The notes beneath the pieces were generated by a model that did no database searches, was not told where the DNA came from, and saw only the letters and a program-made list of their open reading frames with translations. A stretch of DNA of 64,000 nucleotides from Sphingomonadaceae bacterium (GTDB taxonomy: Bacteria > Pseudomonadota > Alphaproteobacteria > Sphingomonadales > Sphingomonadaceae), in assembly GCA_025359445.1 (NCBI GenBank), contig JANYGB010000051.1, positions 124,001 to 188,000 on the forward strand, written 5' to 3'. Shown piece after piece: positions 8,565 through 16,639 of the stretch (position 1 is its first letter; each line of letters opens with the position of its first letter). The position numbers and the translations under genes are program-made.

Positions 8565-9454
8565 CCGGGCCTAACAATTCTGGCACCATTGCCTTTGCCG
8601 GGGCCGGGCTTGACCGGGCCGATCACATCCGCTCGGATCCGGCGGCGCTCGGTGCACTGATGGACTGGCGCGCGCGGCTGCTGCGGCTCGACGGGCTCGA
8701 TCCCGTTATCGATCCTGAAGGCCAGCTGACCTGGGGTACGCTCGCCGATGCCGCCCCGGAAAGCGAGCTCGTGTTCCTTGGGCTGGCGGGGGAGAAGGCG
8801 TGCTTTGCCGAGGTCGCAACGGGCCTCGCGGGCAGCGTTGCCCCAGCAAATCCGCGCCTGTGGGCAGCGATGGCGGCGCTCAATGGGCAAGAGTTAGCGA
8901 CTTACGGCGGGGCGCGCGCCTTGGTCGATTGGCACGCCCGCCACCGCTTTTGCGCCCGCTGCGGGGCGGGGACATTGCTGGCCAAGGGCGGCTGGCAGCG
9001 CAATTGCACCAGCGAAGCTTGTAAGGCCGAACACTATCCCCGCGTCGATCCTGTCACGATCATGCTGGTCGAGCATCGGGGCCAAGTCCTGCTCGGCCGC
9101 CAGCCGCGCTTTCCGCCCAAGCGTTTTTCCGCGCTGGCCGGGTTCGTTGAGCCGGGCGAAACGATCGAAGAAGCAGTAGCGCGCGAAATCCACGAGGAAG
9201 CCGGCCTCAGAGTACGCGATGTCAGCTATGTCGCGAGCCAGCCGTGGCCATTCCCTTCGAGCCTGATGATCGCGTGTCATTCGCACACCGACGACCCTGC
9301 GATCACCATCGACATGACCGAACTCGACGAAGCCGACTGGTTCACCCGCGACGAAGTGATCGCGGCGATGGCCGGGGACGAGGCCGCACGGTTTATCGCT
9401 CCGCCGCCGTTCGCGGTGGCGCATCACTTGCTCAAATGGTGGCTCGAACAATGA
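8561..9454 (+). CDS. nudC: NAD(H) pyrophosphatase / RNA-decapping NUDIX enzyme NudC
   Basis: Hydrolyses NAD(H) to NMN(H) and AMP, and in E. coli removes NAD caps from RNA. The 297-aa protein has a central zinc ribbon (Cys131, Cys134, Cys149, Cys154). Behind it is a complete Nudix box (GX5EX7REUXEEXGU, residues about 194-216), followed by the NADH-pyrophosphatase signature SQPWPFP (226-232). The ATG overlaps the upstream serine hydrolase by 4 nt, and its TGA overlaps the next start as ATGA, so translation is coupled on both sides. With mutY two genes upstream, the run groups two NUDIX-domain proteins acting on nucleotides or oxidised bases. Assignment is firm. Confidence 0.95.
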   Translation: MTGPNNSGTIAFAGAGLDRADHIRSDPAALGALMDWRARLLRLDGLDPVIDPEGQLTWGTLADAAPESELVFLGLAGEKACFAEVATGLAGSVAPANPRLWAAMAALNGQELATYGGARALVDWHARHRFCARCGAGTLLAKGGWQRNCTSEACKAEHYPRVDPVTIMLVEHRGQVLLGRQPRFPPKRFSALAGFVEPGETIEEAVAREIHEEAGLRVRDVSYVASQPWPFPSSLMIACHSHTDDPAITIDMTELDEADWFTRDEVIAAMAGDEAARFIAPPPFAVAHHLLKWWLEQ

Positions 9455-10143
9455 CCAGTCCCAAGAAACTGACCATCGACATTTATTCGGACGTGATGTG
9501 CCCATGGTGCATCATCGGCTATTCGCAGCTACAAAACGGGCTGGCCGAGCTGAAAGGCGAGATCGAGGCCGAGGTGCGGTGGCTGCCGTTCGAACTCAAC
9601 CCCGACATGCCGCCTGAAGGCGAAGAGAGCGTGGCGCACATCGCGCGCAAATATGGCCGCACGCCCGAACAAGCCAAGGCTGGGCGTGATCAGATGCTTG
9701 GGATGGGGGAGCGCGCGGGTTATTCGTTCGCCTATACCGGCGCTGGCGAGCCGCCCCCGTCGATGCTGCGTAACACATTCTCCGCGCATAAATTGCTCAA
9801 ATGGGCGCTGATCGAAGCCGGGGCAGAGATGCAGAACGAGCTCAAGCTGGCGCTGTTCGACGCCCATTTCCAGCAGCGCCGCGATGTGTCCGATCCTGAA
9901 GTTCTGGTCGAACTCGCCGCCGCGCAAGGTCTCGACCCGGTCGGTGCACGCGCCGCGCTCAGTGACGATGCTCTGGGCCTGATCGTGAAGCAGGAAGAGG
10001 CCCAGGCCTATGATCTGAACATTACCGGGGTCCCGGCGATGGTCGTCCAGGGCAAATACATGATCCCCGGCGCGCAAGAACCCGAGGTTTACGTGGATGC
10101 GCTGCGCCGCGTGGTGGAGCGCGAGGCGCGGGCCGCAGTGTAA
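9451..10143 (+). CDS. FrnE-like DsbA-family oxidoreductase
   Basis: Cytoplasmic DsbA-fold protein of 230 aa, related to FrnE and polyketide-synthase-associated oxidoreductases (DSBA-like thioredoxin domain, PF01323). There is no signal peptide. The N-terminus reads TIDIYSDVMCPWC with cysteines 17 and 20, and the conserved tail VTGVPxMV appears as ITGVPAMVVQGKYMIPGAQ. FrnE of Deinococcus is a cytosolic disulfide isomerase linked to stress tolerance; a similar role is inference. The ATG at 9451 forms an ATGA overlap with nudC; a longer upstream reading is a shadow of nudC. It is the last gene of the mutY-led run. Confidence 0.9.
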   Translation: MTSPKKLTIDIYSDVMCPWCIIGYSQLQNGLAELKGEIEAEVRWLPFELNPDMPPEGEESVAHIARKYGRTPEQAKAGRDQMLGMGERAGYSFAYTGAGEPPPSMLRNTFSAHKLLKWALIEAGAEMQNELKLALFDAHFQQRRDVSDPEVLVELAAAQGLDPVGARAALSDDALGLIVKQEEAQAYDLNITGVPAMVVQGKYMIPGAQEPEVYVDALRRVVEREARAAV

Positions 10144-10175
10144 CAATTGCAGGCGTGGCGGCGAATGGACCAGTG

Positions 10176-10703
10176 ATGATCGCCGACGATGCCACACTGA
10201 CCCGCCTCGCGGGACTGGCCCAACAGGGCGACAAGGCGGCCTATGCTGCATTGCTTGGCGCGGCGCGGCACTGGCTGTCGCGCTATTACCGGCGGCGGGT
10301 GATGCCCGATCAGCTTGACGATCTGGTCCAAGAGAGCCTGCTCTCTGTGCACCGGAAGCTGGCCAGTTACGATCCATCGCGGCCGTTCGCGCCGTGGCTC
10401 GCAGCGATCGCGCGCTACCGTTTCGTCGACCATCTGCGGCTGGTCTATCGCCGCGCCGAAGACGAACTCGACAACGATTTGCAAGCCGGCAATTCCGACG
10501 AACCCGCGATTGTCGCGCGGATCAGCCTGGAACGGCTGTTTGAAGCGCTCCCCGCAGCGCAGCAGCAGGCGATCGAGCTGGTCAAGATCTCCGGCCTCTC
10601 GATCAGCGAAGCGTCGGCCAGCACCGGCCAGAGCGAATCGCTGATCAAGGTCAACATCCACCGGGGCATCAAACGCCTCGCCGCACTTGTCGAAAGGGGC
10701 TGA
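10176..10703 (+). CDS. ECF-type RNA polymerase sigma factor
   Basis: Small sigma-70-family factor of about 175 aa. The sigma2 region holds DDLVQESLLSVHRKLASYDP and PWLAAIARYRFVDHLR, and sigma4 holds LPAAQQQAIELVKISGLSISEAS with a recognition helix ending ESLIKVNIHRGIKRL. The gene directly downstream encodes an NrsF/DUF1109 membrane protein, the usual anti-sigma partner of this group (SigF/NrsF of Caulobacter, responsive to heavy metals and oxidants). The ATG at 10176 is preferred; a GTG at 10155 would add seven residues. Neither has a strong Shine-Dalgarno. It starts 32 nt after the FrnE-like gene and may be transcribed with it. Target genes are not visible. Confidence 0.9.
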   Translation: MIADDATLTRLAGLAQQGDKAAYAALLGAARHWLSRYYRRRVMPDQLDDLVQESLLSVHRKLASYDPSRPFAPWLAAIARYRFVDHLRLVYRRAEDELDNDLQAGNSDEPAIVARISLERLFEALPAAQQQAIELVKISGLSISEASASTGQSESLIKVNIHRGIKRLAALVERG

Positions 10704-10707
10704 TCCG

Positions 10708-11352
10708 ATGCCCGATGCTACCGAAAACCTGATCGCCGGTCTGGTCGATAATCTCAAACCTGTAGTCCCGCTGCGCAAGCGCGCTGGGATGATTTTGGCA
10801 GTGCTCGCGCTCACGGCGGGGGCGCTCGGCATGATCGGACTGGTCGGCATGCGGGCCGATCTGCGCAGCGGGCAGCCCGATCCGATGGCGTTGATCGCTG
10901 CGGGCCTTTTTCTGGTGCTGGCGCTGGCCTCGTTCTGGGCAGTGGTCGATATGGCCCGGCCCTATGTCGGCGTGCGGCGTGAAGGCTGGGGTTGGACTGC
11001 CCTGATGGCAGGAGTCCTGCCGGTCGCCGCGATTGTGCTGCTCGGAATGAACTGGTTGCACGGCCAGCCAATGCCGCTGGAACTGGACGGGTGGAATTGC
11101 CTGCGCTTCGGGCTCGGCTGGGGATTGCTCAGCGCGGCCGTCCAAGTTTGGTGGCTGCGTCGCGGTGCGCCTTCGCGGCCCGAGCGCGCCGGGCTGCTGG
11201 TCGGCGTGGGCGCGGGGGCTGCGGGGATTTTCGCGGTGTCGCTTTATTGCCCGCACAGCGATCTGGTGCATATCGGCGTATGGCATGGCTTGACGGTAAT
11301 TGTCGCTGGGTTGCTGGGCCGAATTGCGGTTCCCCGCCTGATCGCCTGGTAA
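10708..11352 (+). CDS. NrsF/DUF1109 membrane anti-sigma factor
   Basis: Inner-membrane protein of 214 aa with about six hydrophobic segments (beginning near residues 25, 60, 95, 130, 160 and 190), matching the DUF1109/NrsF family. It begins 4 nt after the sigma-factor stop, so the pair is coupled. NrsF proteins hold their cognate ECF sigma at the membrane through a short N-terminal cytoplasmic segment and release it on metal or oxidative stress. A Cys-containing loop here (NCLRFGLGWGLL, and later SLYCPHSD) resembles the conserved cysteines needed for sensing in NrsF. That the cysteines sense here is inference. The start ATG is unambiguous. Confidence 0.86.
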   Translation: MPDATENLIAGLVDNLKPVVPLRKRAGMILAVLALTAGALGMIGLVGMRADLRSGQPDPMALIAAGLFLVLALASFWAVVDMARPYVGVRREGWGWTALMAGVLPVAAIVLLGMNWLHGQPMPLELDGWNCLRFGLGWGLLSAAVQVWWLRRGAPSRPERAGLLVGVGAGAAGIFAVSLYCPHSDLVHIGVWHGLTVIVAGLLGRIAVPRLIAW

Positions 11353-11356
11353 TGCG

Positions 11357-11752
11357 CTAAACGAGTCCCAACCGCGCCAAATCGCCCGCCAGCTTCCCCG
11401 GCATCGCTTCGCTTGCATCTTCACCTTCGGCCAGATCGCGCGGGGCGTTTTCGTCAGCAAGGTAGCGCCAGCCTTGGTGCGCGCGGCAGGGATTGGGATA
11501 GAGCGGGATCAGCTTGGTCGAAATGACGATGTGAGTCTTGCCGCCCTCGGCCTCCTCGAAGCCCAGGATCGGCGAGCGAAAGACCAGTTGGCCCTTGAGG
11601 ATCCAGAACAGCGAACCGCCGACCAGTTCGGCTTGGCGCTTGGGCAGGTAGCGTGTAGTCAAACGCGCGTCTGCGCTGCGGGTCGCGAACCAGCTTGCCA
11701 TATCCTCGCGTGATTTGGCCCCGAACGCCACCTTGGTCAGGTGCAGCGGCAT
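11357..11752 (-). CDS. DUF1489 family protein
   Basis: 131-aa protein matching the alphaproteobacterial DUF1489 family; characteristic blocks are MPLHLTKVAFG, RYLPKRQAELVGGSLFWILKG, RSPILGF and CRAHQGWRYL. The function is unknown. It has no signal peptide or membrane segment, so it is cytoplasmic. The ATG overlaps the TGA of mgtE (TGATG), so it is the second gene of an mgtE-DUF1489 unit. The stop lies 4 nt from the convergent nrsF-like stop. The family is widespread and usually found beside housekeeping genes; no activity can be assigned. Confidence 0.87.
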   Translation of the reverse strand: MPLHLTKVAFGAKSREDMASWFATRSADARLTTRYLPKRQAELVGGSLFWILKGQLVFRSPILGFEEAEGGKTHIVISTKLIPLYPNPCRAHQGWRYLADENAPRDLAEGEDASEAMPGKLAGDLARLGLV

Positions 11753-13182
11753 CAGGCGAGCCCGCTCAGGACCGCAAGTCCGAGGAACGAGAAGAAGCCC
11801 ATCACGTCGGTCGCCATCGTCACGAACACCGCCGATGATACCGCCGGATCGATCTTGAGCTTGTCGAGCGTGACCGGCACCAAAATGCCTGCCAGACCTG
11901 CGACCAGATTGTTGATCAGCATAGCCGCAGCGATCACCATGCCGAGCAGCGGATTGCCGAAAATCAACCCGACCCCGGTGCCGATCAGAATCCCCAGCGA
12001 CAACCCGTTGGCGCAGGCAATCGAAAATTCGCGGACGATCATTCGCCAGGTATTTGAACTGGTAATCTGATTGGTCGCAAGCGCGCGCACCACCACTGCC
12101 AGCGTTTGCGTACCCGCGTTGCCGCCCATCCCCGAGACGATTGGCATCAGTACCGCCAGCAGCGCAAACTTGGCAATTGCACCTTGAAACAGTCCGACCA
12201 CGCTGGAGGCGATCACTGCGGTGCCAAGGTTGACGACCAGCCAGGTCAGGCGGGTGCGGATGGTGTATTTGATCGGCTCGTTGATATCGCCGTCGCCCGC
12301 GCCCGACAGCAGCAGCGCGTCCTCGCCGGCTTCTTCCTGGATGATGTGGACCACGTCATCGACCGTAATCTGGCCGACCAGCCGTCCGTCATCATCGACC
12401 ACCGCCGCCGAAATCAGCGCGTATTTCTGAAACCGCAGCGCGACATCTTCCTGATCCATCGTCACCGGAATCAACGACTGTTCACGCGTCATCACGTCGG
12501 TCAGCGCGATATGGCGCGGGGTCCGCAGGATCCATGACAGCGCGCACGTGCCGATCGGATGATGCCGCGCATCGACGATGAACACTTCCCAGAATTCGTT
12601 GGCCAGATCGTGGCCTTCGCGCAGAAAATCTATGAGATCGCCCACGCTCATATGTTCGGGCACCGCGACGAAATCGCGGCTCATCAAGCGCCCGGCGCTC
12701 TCCTCGGGATAGGACAGCGCGGTCTCGATCGCGGCGCGGTCTTCGGGCTCCATTTCGGCGAGTACGGCTTGCTGGTCGTCCTCGTCCAAGTCCTCCAGCA
12801 TCGCCACCGCATCATCGGTATCGAGCTGTTCGGCGATGTCGGCCACGATCCCGGCGGGAAGCGATTCGACCAGCAGTTCGCGGACGTGATCATTAAGCTC
12901 GGCGAAGACTTCGCCGCCCATCAGGTCGCTGATCGCGGTTGCCAGCGCGGGGCGTTCATCGGCGTCGATCAGTTCGAACAGATCTGCGACGTCGGCCGGG
13001 TGGAGCGGTTCGACCAGTTCGTAAACCAGCCCGGTCTCGCCCGCCTCAAGCGCATCGCGGACCCGCCGGACGAAGTCTTTCTTGAGCGTGTTCTCCTTGT
13101 CGAGCCGGTCGTCTACGCGCACGTCGATCACGGCTTCGCTGGCCGTTTCGTCGCGCAGGGCAAGGAGTTCCTCGGGAGTCAT
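11752..13182 (-). CDS. mgtE: Magnesium transporter MgtE
   Basis: Mg2+ channel/transporter of 476 aa. The cytoplasmic N domain (about 25-140, acidic, with LHPADVADLFE) is followed by tandem CBS domains (about 145-270), which bind Mg2+ and gate the pore. The C-terminal five-helix membrane domain has the family signature PIVSGMGGNAGTQTLAVVVRAL and a final helix with MATDVMGFFSFLGLA, whose Asp lies in the MgtE selectivity site. ATG 13182 was chosen over an upstream in-frame ATG at 13257, which would leave only 36 nt before the divergent cyclophilin start; the shorter form fits family length. Its stop overlaps the DUF1489 start. Confidence 0.95.
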   Translation of the reverse strand: MTPEELLALRDETASEAVIDVRVDDRLDKENTLKKDFVRRVRDALEAGETGLVYELVEPLHPADVADLFELIDADERPALATAISDLMGGEVFAELNDHVRELLVESLPAGIVADIAEQLDTDDAVAMLEDLDEDDQQAVLAEMEPEDRAAIETALSYPEESAGRLMSRDFVAVPEHMSVGDLIDFLREGHDLANEFWEVFIVDARHHPIGTCALSWILRTPRHIALTDVMTREQSLIPVTMDQEDVALRFQKYALISAAVVDDDGRLVGQITVDDVVHIIQEEAGEDALLLSGAGDGDINEPIKYTIRTRLTWLVVNLGTAVIASSVVGLFQGAIAKFALLAVLMPIVSGMGGNAGTQTLAVVVRALATNQITSSNTWRMIVREFSIACANGLSLGILIGTGVGLIFGNPLLGMVIAAAMLINNLVAGLAGILVPVTLDKLKIDPAVSSAVFVTMATDVMGFFSFLGLAVLSGLA

Positions 13183-13293
13183 TCGCGCCGGTCTAGGCTG
13201 GAAATGACCAAAAGCAACCGGGTGCGGAAAGGGGGAGGTGACTTTGTCCCGGCGCACCCTATATCACGCTGCAAATTCCACGGAGACTCTCAC

Positions 13294-13752
13294 ATGGCCG
13301 ACGAACACCTTACTCTCAACCTCAGCTCGGGCGGCGACGTCAAGATCAAGCTGCGCCCCGATCTGGCCCCCGGCCATGTCGCCCGGATCAAGGAACTGGT
13401 CGGCGAAGGGTTCTACGACGGCGTGAAGTTCCACCGCGTGATTCCGGGCTTCATGGCGCAGGGCGGCTGCCCTGACGGGACCGGCATGGGCGGATCGTCC
13501 AAGCCGGATCTGAAAGCTGAATTCAACAACGAGCCGCACGTTCGCGGGGTCTGCTCGATGGCGCGGACCAACGCTCCCAACAGCGCTAACAGCCAGTTTT
13601 TTATCTGCTTTGACGATGCGGGCTTCCTAGACCGGCAATATACCGTTTGGGGCAATGTGGTCGAAGGCATGGAATACGTTGATGCGCTGCCCAAGGGTGA
13701 ACCGCCGCGCGAACCGGGCATGATTACCAAGGCTTCGGTTAGCGAAGGCTAA
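13294..13752 (+). CDS. ppiB: Peptidyl-prolyl cis-trans isomerase, cyclophilin type (cytoplasmic)
   Basis: Cyclophilin that catalyses prolyl isomerisation during protein folding. The 152-aa protein has no signal peptide. Catalytic-core residues are visible: VKFHRVIPGFMAQGG (Arg and Phe of the active site), GVCSMART and ANSQFFICF, then LDRQYTVWGNVVEGM. ATG 13294 is preceded by GGAGA at a suitable distance; a much longer upstream reading frame is antisense to mgtE and is discarded. The stop is followed within 6 nt by a large palindromic repeat that separates it from a second, exported cyclophilin on the other strand. Confidence 0.95.
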   Translation: MADEHLTLNLSSGGDVKIKLRPDLAPGHVARIKELVGEGFYDGVKFHRVIPGFMAQGGCPDGTGMGGSSKPDLKAEFNNEPHVRGVCSMARTNAPNSANSQFFICFDDAGFLDRQYTVWGNVVEGMEYVDALPKGEPPREPGMITKASVSEG

Positions 13753-13757
13753 CCAAA

Positions 13758-13875
13758 ATCCTCCCCTGCTGGGGGAGGTGGCGCGCCGCAGGTGCGTCGG
13801 AGGGGGATTGTAGCCCCATCAGTAGGCCCCCACCGTCAGCGCGGCGCGCTGCCACCTCCCCCAGTGGGGGAGGAT
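13758..13875. repeat. Composite palindromic element R1
   Basis: About 118-bp imperfect inverted repeat between the two cyclophilin genes. The outer arms are ATCCTCCCCTGCTGGGGGAGGTGG and its near-perfect complement (CCACCTCCCCCAGTGGGGGAGGAT), each itself a small hairpin, and they enclose GGAGGGGG...CCCCCACC. It belongs to the same family as elements at 34450, 37655 and 44171. The right arm lies inside the 3' end of the exported cyclophilin gene and supplies its last codons and stop. It could act as a bidirectional terminator for the convergent genes. Confidence 0.85.
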
Positions 13876-14519
13876 TGGGGAGCGGCCATCCGCCGCACTT
13901 TGAGCACCTTGACCGGCGGATCGAGCATCTGCCCTTTCATGAATCCCTCGCCCTTGGTTGGCGAGCGCGGTGCATCGTACAGCCGCCGCACCAGATCCAT
14001 CCCGCTGACCACACGCCCGAACACGGCATAGCCAGCGCGCGTTTCGGGGTCGCGCGAGGCGGGGTTGGCGTCAAACGAGGTCAGATCGGACAGCAGGATC
14101 GAGAAATCGTCCATCGCGGTGCCCGGCGCGTTGCGCGCCATCGACAGGGTTCCGGCTTTGTGAGTCAGCCCGGTGACATTGGTCGGTTCGTGCGGAATCG
14201 GCTTCATCAGCCGCGCCGGTAGCTGGTTGAGTCCCCCCTGCAACAATCCGTTGGGCTCGGTCCCCCAATTCAGATGCATCGCACGATAAAACATCATGCC
14301 GTTGTACCGCCCGCTATCGACGTAGCGCATGAAGTTCTCGGTGGTGATCGGCGCATGCTTGTGATCGAGTTCAAGCAAGATCGTGCCCTGCGCGGTGATC
14401 ATTTCGACCAACACCGTATCGCCCAGCGGGGGGAGCGGCAGCGCCTTTTTCGTCTTGGTCGCGCTAGTCAGCGCGACCAAGGTTGCGGGCAGGGCGGCAA
14501 GAACGAATCGGCGTTTCAT
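13836..14519 (-). CDS. Exported cyclophilin-type peptidyl-prolyl isomerase
   Basis: Second cyclophilin, 227 aa, with a Sec-type signal (MKRRFVLAALPATLVALTSA) suggesting a periplasmic location. The fold is recognisable from GTILLELDHKHAPITTENFMRY, MMFYRAM (Arg retained), LLQGGL and GTLSMARNAPGTAMDDFSI, ending GYAVFGRVVSGMDLV. The aromatic pocket differs from classical cyclophilins, so activity could be weak. ATG 14519 is chosen at the signal peptide; an ATG 39 nt upstream is less likely. The last dozen codons (…SSPTGGGGSAPR) lie within repeat R1, so the C-terminus appears to have been replaced or extended by the repeat. Confidence 0.87.
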   Translation of the reverse strand: MKRRFVLAALPATLVALTSATKTKKALPLPPLGDTVLVEMITAQGTILLELDHKHAPITTENFMRYVDSGRYNGMMFYRAMHLNWGTEPNGLLQGGLNQLPARLMKPIPHEPTNVTGLTHKAGTLSMARNAPGTAMDDFSILLSDLTSFDANPASRDPETRAGYAVFGRVVSGMDLVRRLYDAPRSPTKGEGFMKGQMLDPPVKVLKVRRMAAPQSSPTGGGGSAPR

Positions 14520-14828
14520 GGGATGATGCTGCCCAATCGGCCGCAGCAACGCCAGCACTGATGCACAACTGGGTTGAGGCGATGCTCAAACCGGCACAAC
14601 CACCGCTTGAACCGGTCGAGATGCGGCTGACTTACTGCTTAGAAATTGCGAATTGAGGAAATAAATTAATAAATTTCAATTGCTTGGCCAAAATTCGAAA
14701 CACATGGAGGACGTTTGGATAGGCTTGGGCCGGGCGCCTTGCAGCATCTGGGATTCTCTTAGGCGACGACTGCCATGTAGGAAACTGCCGCTGCTCACGG
14801 TGCCGCGCAGCTACTGGGCCGCCGGAGA
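14520..14828. other. Intergenic stretch without recognised gene
   Basis: 309 bp between the start of the exported cyclophilin gene and the stop of the LysR gene. It contains an AT-rich block (about 14636-14700) that stands out from the GC-rich surroundings and could hold the cyclophilin promoter or be leftover from a lost gene. A 43-codon open frame beginning at the ATG near 14704 has no recognisable features. No RNA gene or repeat is seen. Confidence 0.5.
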
Positions 14829-15713
14829 CTAGAGCCCCGCCCCCGCGATCCAATCGTGAAATATCCGCACGCTGCGAATTTCCAGCGCGTGGGGGCGGCA
14901 GATGAACCAGTAGGAATATGGACTTTCAACCTCGACATCGAACAGTTTGGCCAATCGGTTGTCGTGGCTGCGGTGGAAGTGATCATCGTGCATGATCGCG
15001 ATGCCCAGACCATTGGCGGCGGCTTCAAGGATCAGCTGACCCGAATCCATATGATCGATAGCCGCCGAGGCAAGTTGCGGCAAACCCAGCGCCCGCTTCC
15101 ATGCGACGAAGCTGTCGGGCAGTTCGGTGTGAATCAGGAAAGTCTGCTTGGCCAGCACCTCGGCATTGGGAGTGGTGCCGATTTCGGCAGCGAGCGCCTT
15201 TGAAGTGAAGGCGTAGACCTGGTTGTGATCGAGCCGCACTGCATGGAATGCCGGGTCTGGCTGCTTGGCCAGCACGATGGCTGCGTCGAGCGTATCGCCA
15301 ACTCGCGCTTCGGGGTGCGCGGCGGTATCGAAATCGATGTGCAGCCGGGGGTGCGCCTTGCGCAGTTCGGGGAGGCGCGGAAACAGCCGCTGGGTGCCGA
15401 ACAGCGGGAGAACGCCCAGATGGAGGCGCAACACCTTGCTGTCCTCGACCTGGCCCTCGACCGCAGCGGCAAGTTCATCAAACCGCAGGCTGACCGCATC
15501 GTAAAAAGATTGCCCGTCGTCGGTCAGCTTCATCGCCTGGTGCTGGCGGGTGAACAGCCGCTTGCCGATAAATTCCTCGAGCGCAGCCACCCGGCGAGAC
15601 AGCGCCGACGGGCTGAGGCCAAGCTCGTCCGCTGCTGCGCGCGCGCTGCCAAGCCGGACGATCCGGACAAACGCTTCGATAGCGCGCAGCGGAGGGAGTC
15701 GGCGGATGGCCAA
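14829..15713 (-). CDS. LysR-family transcriptional regulator (GcvA-like)
   Basis: 294-aa regulator. The N-terminal winged helix-turn-helix is typical (LPPLRAIEAFVRI, SARAAADELGLSPSALSRRVAALE, about 5-60), followed by a periplasmic-binding-protein-like effector domain (90-290) closest in style to GcvA/AmpR-type LTTRs. It lies 6 nt downstream of corC on the same strand and is probably transcribed with it. In related genomes the gene after corC is often lnt (apolipoprotein N-acyltransferase); here that slot is occupied by this regulator. The effector and targets are unknown. Confidence 0.92.
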   Translation of the reverse strand: MAIRRLPPLRAIEAFVRIVRLGSARAAADELGLSPSALSRRVAALEEFIGKRLFTRQHQAMKLTDDGQSFYDAVSLRFDELAAAVEGQVEDSKVLRLHLGVLPLFGTQRLFPRLPELRKAHPRLHIDFDTAAHPEARVGDTLDAAIVLAKQPDPAFHAVRLDHNQVYAFTSKALAAEIGTTPNAEVLAKQTFLIHTELPDSFVAWKRALGLPQLASAAIDHMDSGQLILEAAANGLGIAIMHDDHFHRSHDNRLAKLFDVEVESPYSYWFICRPHALEIRSVRIFHDWIAGAGL

Positions 15714-15719
15714 ACCGAA

Positions 15720-16622
15720 TCAGTCCTCGCTCTCGGTTGCCGGTGGCGGGGGATGCAGCCGCAGCCGGGTAACGCGCTTTTCGTTGCCCGCGATCACTTC
15801 CAGCTTCCAGCCGCTTTCGTGGTGCAACATCGCACCCGGGCTCGGCACCGCTTCGGCCAGCATGAACGCGAGGCCACCCAGCGTGCTGACGTCTTCTTCG
15901 ACGATCGCCAGCCGCGGATCGATCAGCGCGGCAACATCATCAAGTTCGGCGCGCGCATCGGCTTCCCACATCCCGCCGTCAAGCGGGGTCAGCAGCGCTT
16001 CGGGCGCGTCGTCGTGCTCATCCTCGATTTCACCAGTGATCTCTTCGACCAGGTCTTCGAAGGTGATGATCCCGTCGGTGCCCGAATACTCGTCAACCAC
16101 CACCGCCAGATGAACCCGGCTCGCGCGCATGTCGTTTAGCACATCGAGCGCGTTGCGGGCCTGCGGCACGAACAGCGGCTGGCGCAGCAGTGTGGTCCAG
16201 TCCTTGGGCACCTTGCCGCCCGCCAGGAACGGGAATACGTCCTTGATCAGGACCATGCCGATGATCTCGTCGAGCGTTTCTCCGTAAACCGGCAGTCGCG
16301 AATGACCGTGCTCGGCAAAGGCCTTGACCACGTCTTCCCAGCTGGCGCTGGCGGGGATCGCTATGATTTCGCCGCGCGGAATCGCCACATCGTCGGCATC
16401 GTGTTCGCTGAAATGAAGCAGGTTGCGCAGCATCTGGCGTTCGAGCGGCGAAAGATCGCCGTCGGCATCCATGTTGGCGCCGCCCTCTTCCTCATGGTCG
16501 TCGATCGCTTCCTCAAGCTGCGCGCGCAGCGACAGATCTGGCTCGCCGCCGTTCAGCGCGCGGCGCAGCATCCGGCTCAACCAGGTCCTACTATCGCCAT
16601 CTCCGGACAGTGGATCGGCCAT
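15720..16622 (-). CDS. corC: CorC/HlyC-type CBS-domain protein
   Basis: Cytosolic protein of 300 aa, homologous to CorC/YbeX. An acidic N-terminal region is followed by two CBS domains (about 85-205, with DDVAIPRGEIIAIP, HGHSRLPVYGETLDEIIGMV and VVVDEYSGTDGIITFEDLVEE) and a C-terminal CorC_HlyC domain (about 220-295). CorC family members are linked to Mg2+/Co2+ efflux and, through the conserved ybeX-ybeY neighbourhood, to ribosome metabolism. The gene is 17 nt downstream of ybeY, as in most proteobacteria. There are no membrane segments, so the older name hemolysin is misleading. Confidence 0.93.
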   Translation of the reverse strand: MADPLSGDGDSRTWLSRMLRRALNGGEPDLSLRAQLEEAIDDHEEEGGANMDADGDLSPLERQMLRNLLHFSEHDADDVAIPRGEIIAIPASASWEDVVKAFAEHGHSRLPVYGETLDEIIGMVLIKDVFPFLAGGKVPKDWTTLLRQPLFVPQARNALDVLNDMRASRVHLAVVVDEYSGTDGIITFEDLVEEITGEIEDEHDDAPEALLTPLDGGMWEADARAELDDVAALIDPRLAIVEEDVSTLGGLAFMLAEAVPSPGAMLHHESGWKLEVIAGNEKRVTRLRLHPPPPATESED

Positions 16623-16639
16623 TTTAGCTGTAAAAAACC

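Noticed and set aside
14704..14835. A 43-codon ORF in the gap before the LysR gene
   Set aside because: No family similarity, and it overlaps the LysR gene end; not enough to call a gene.
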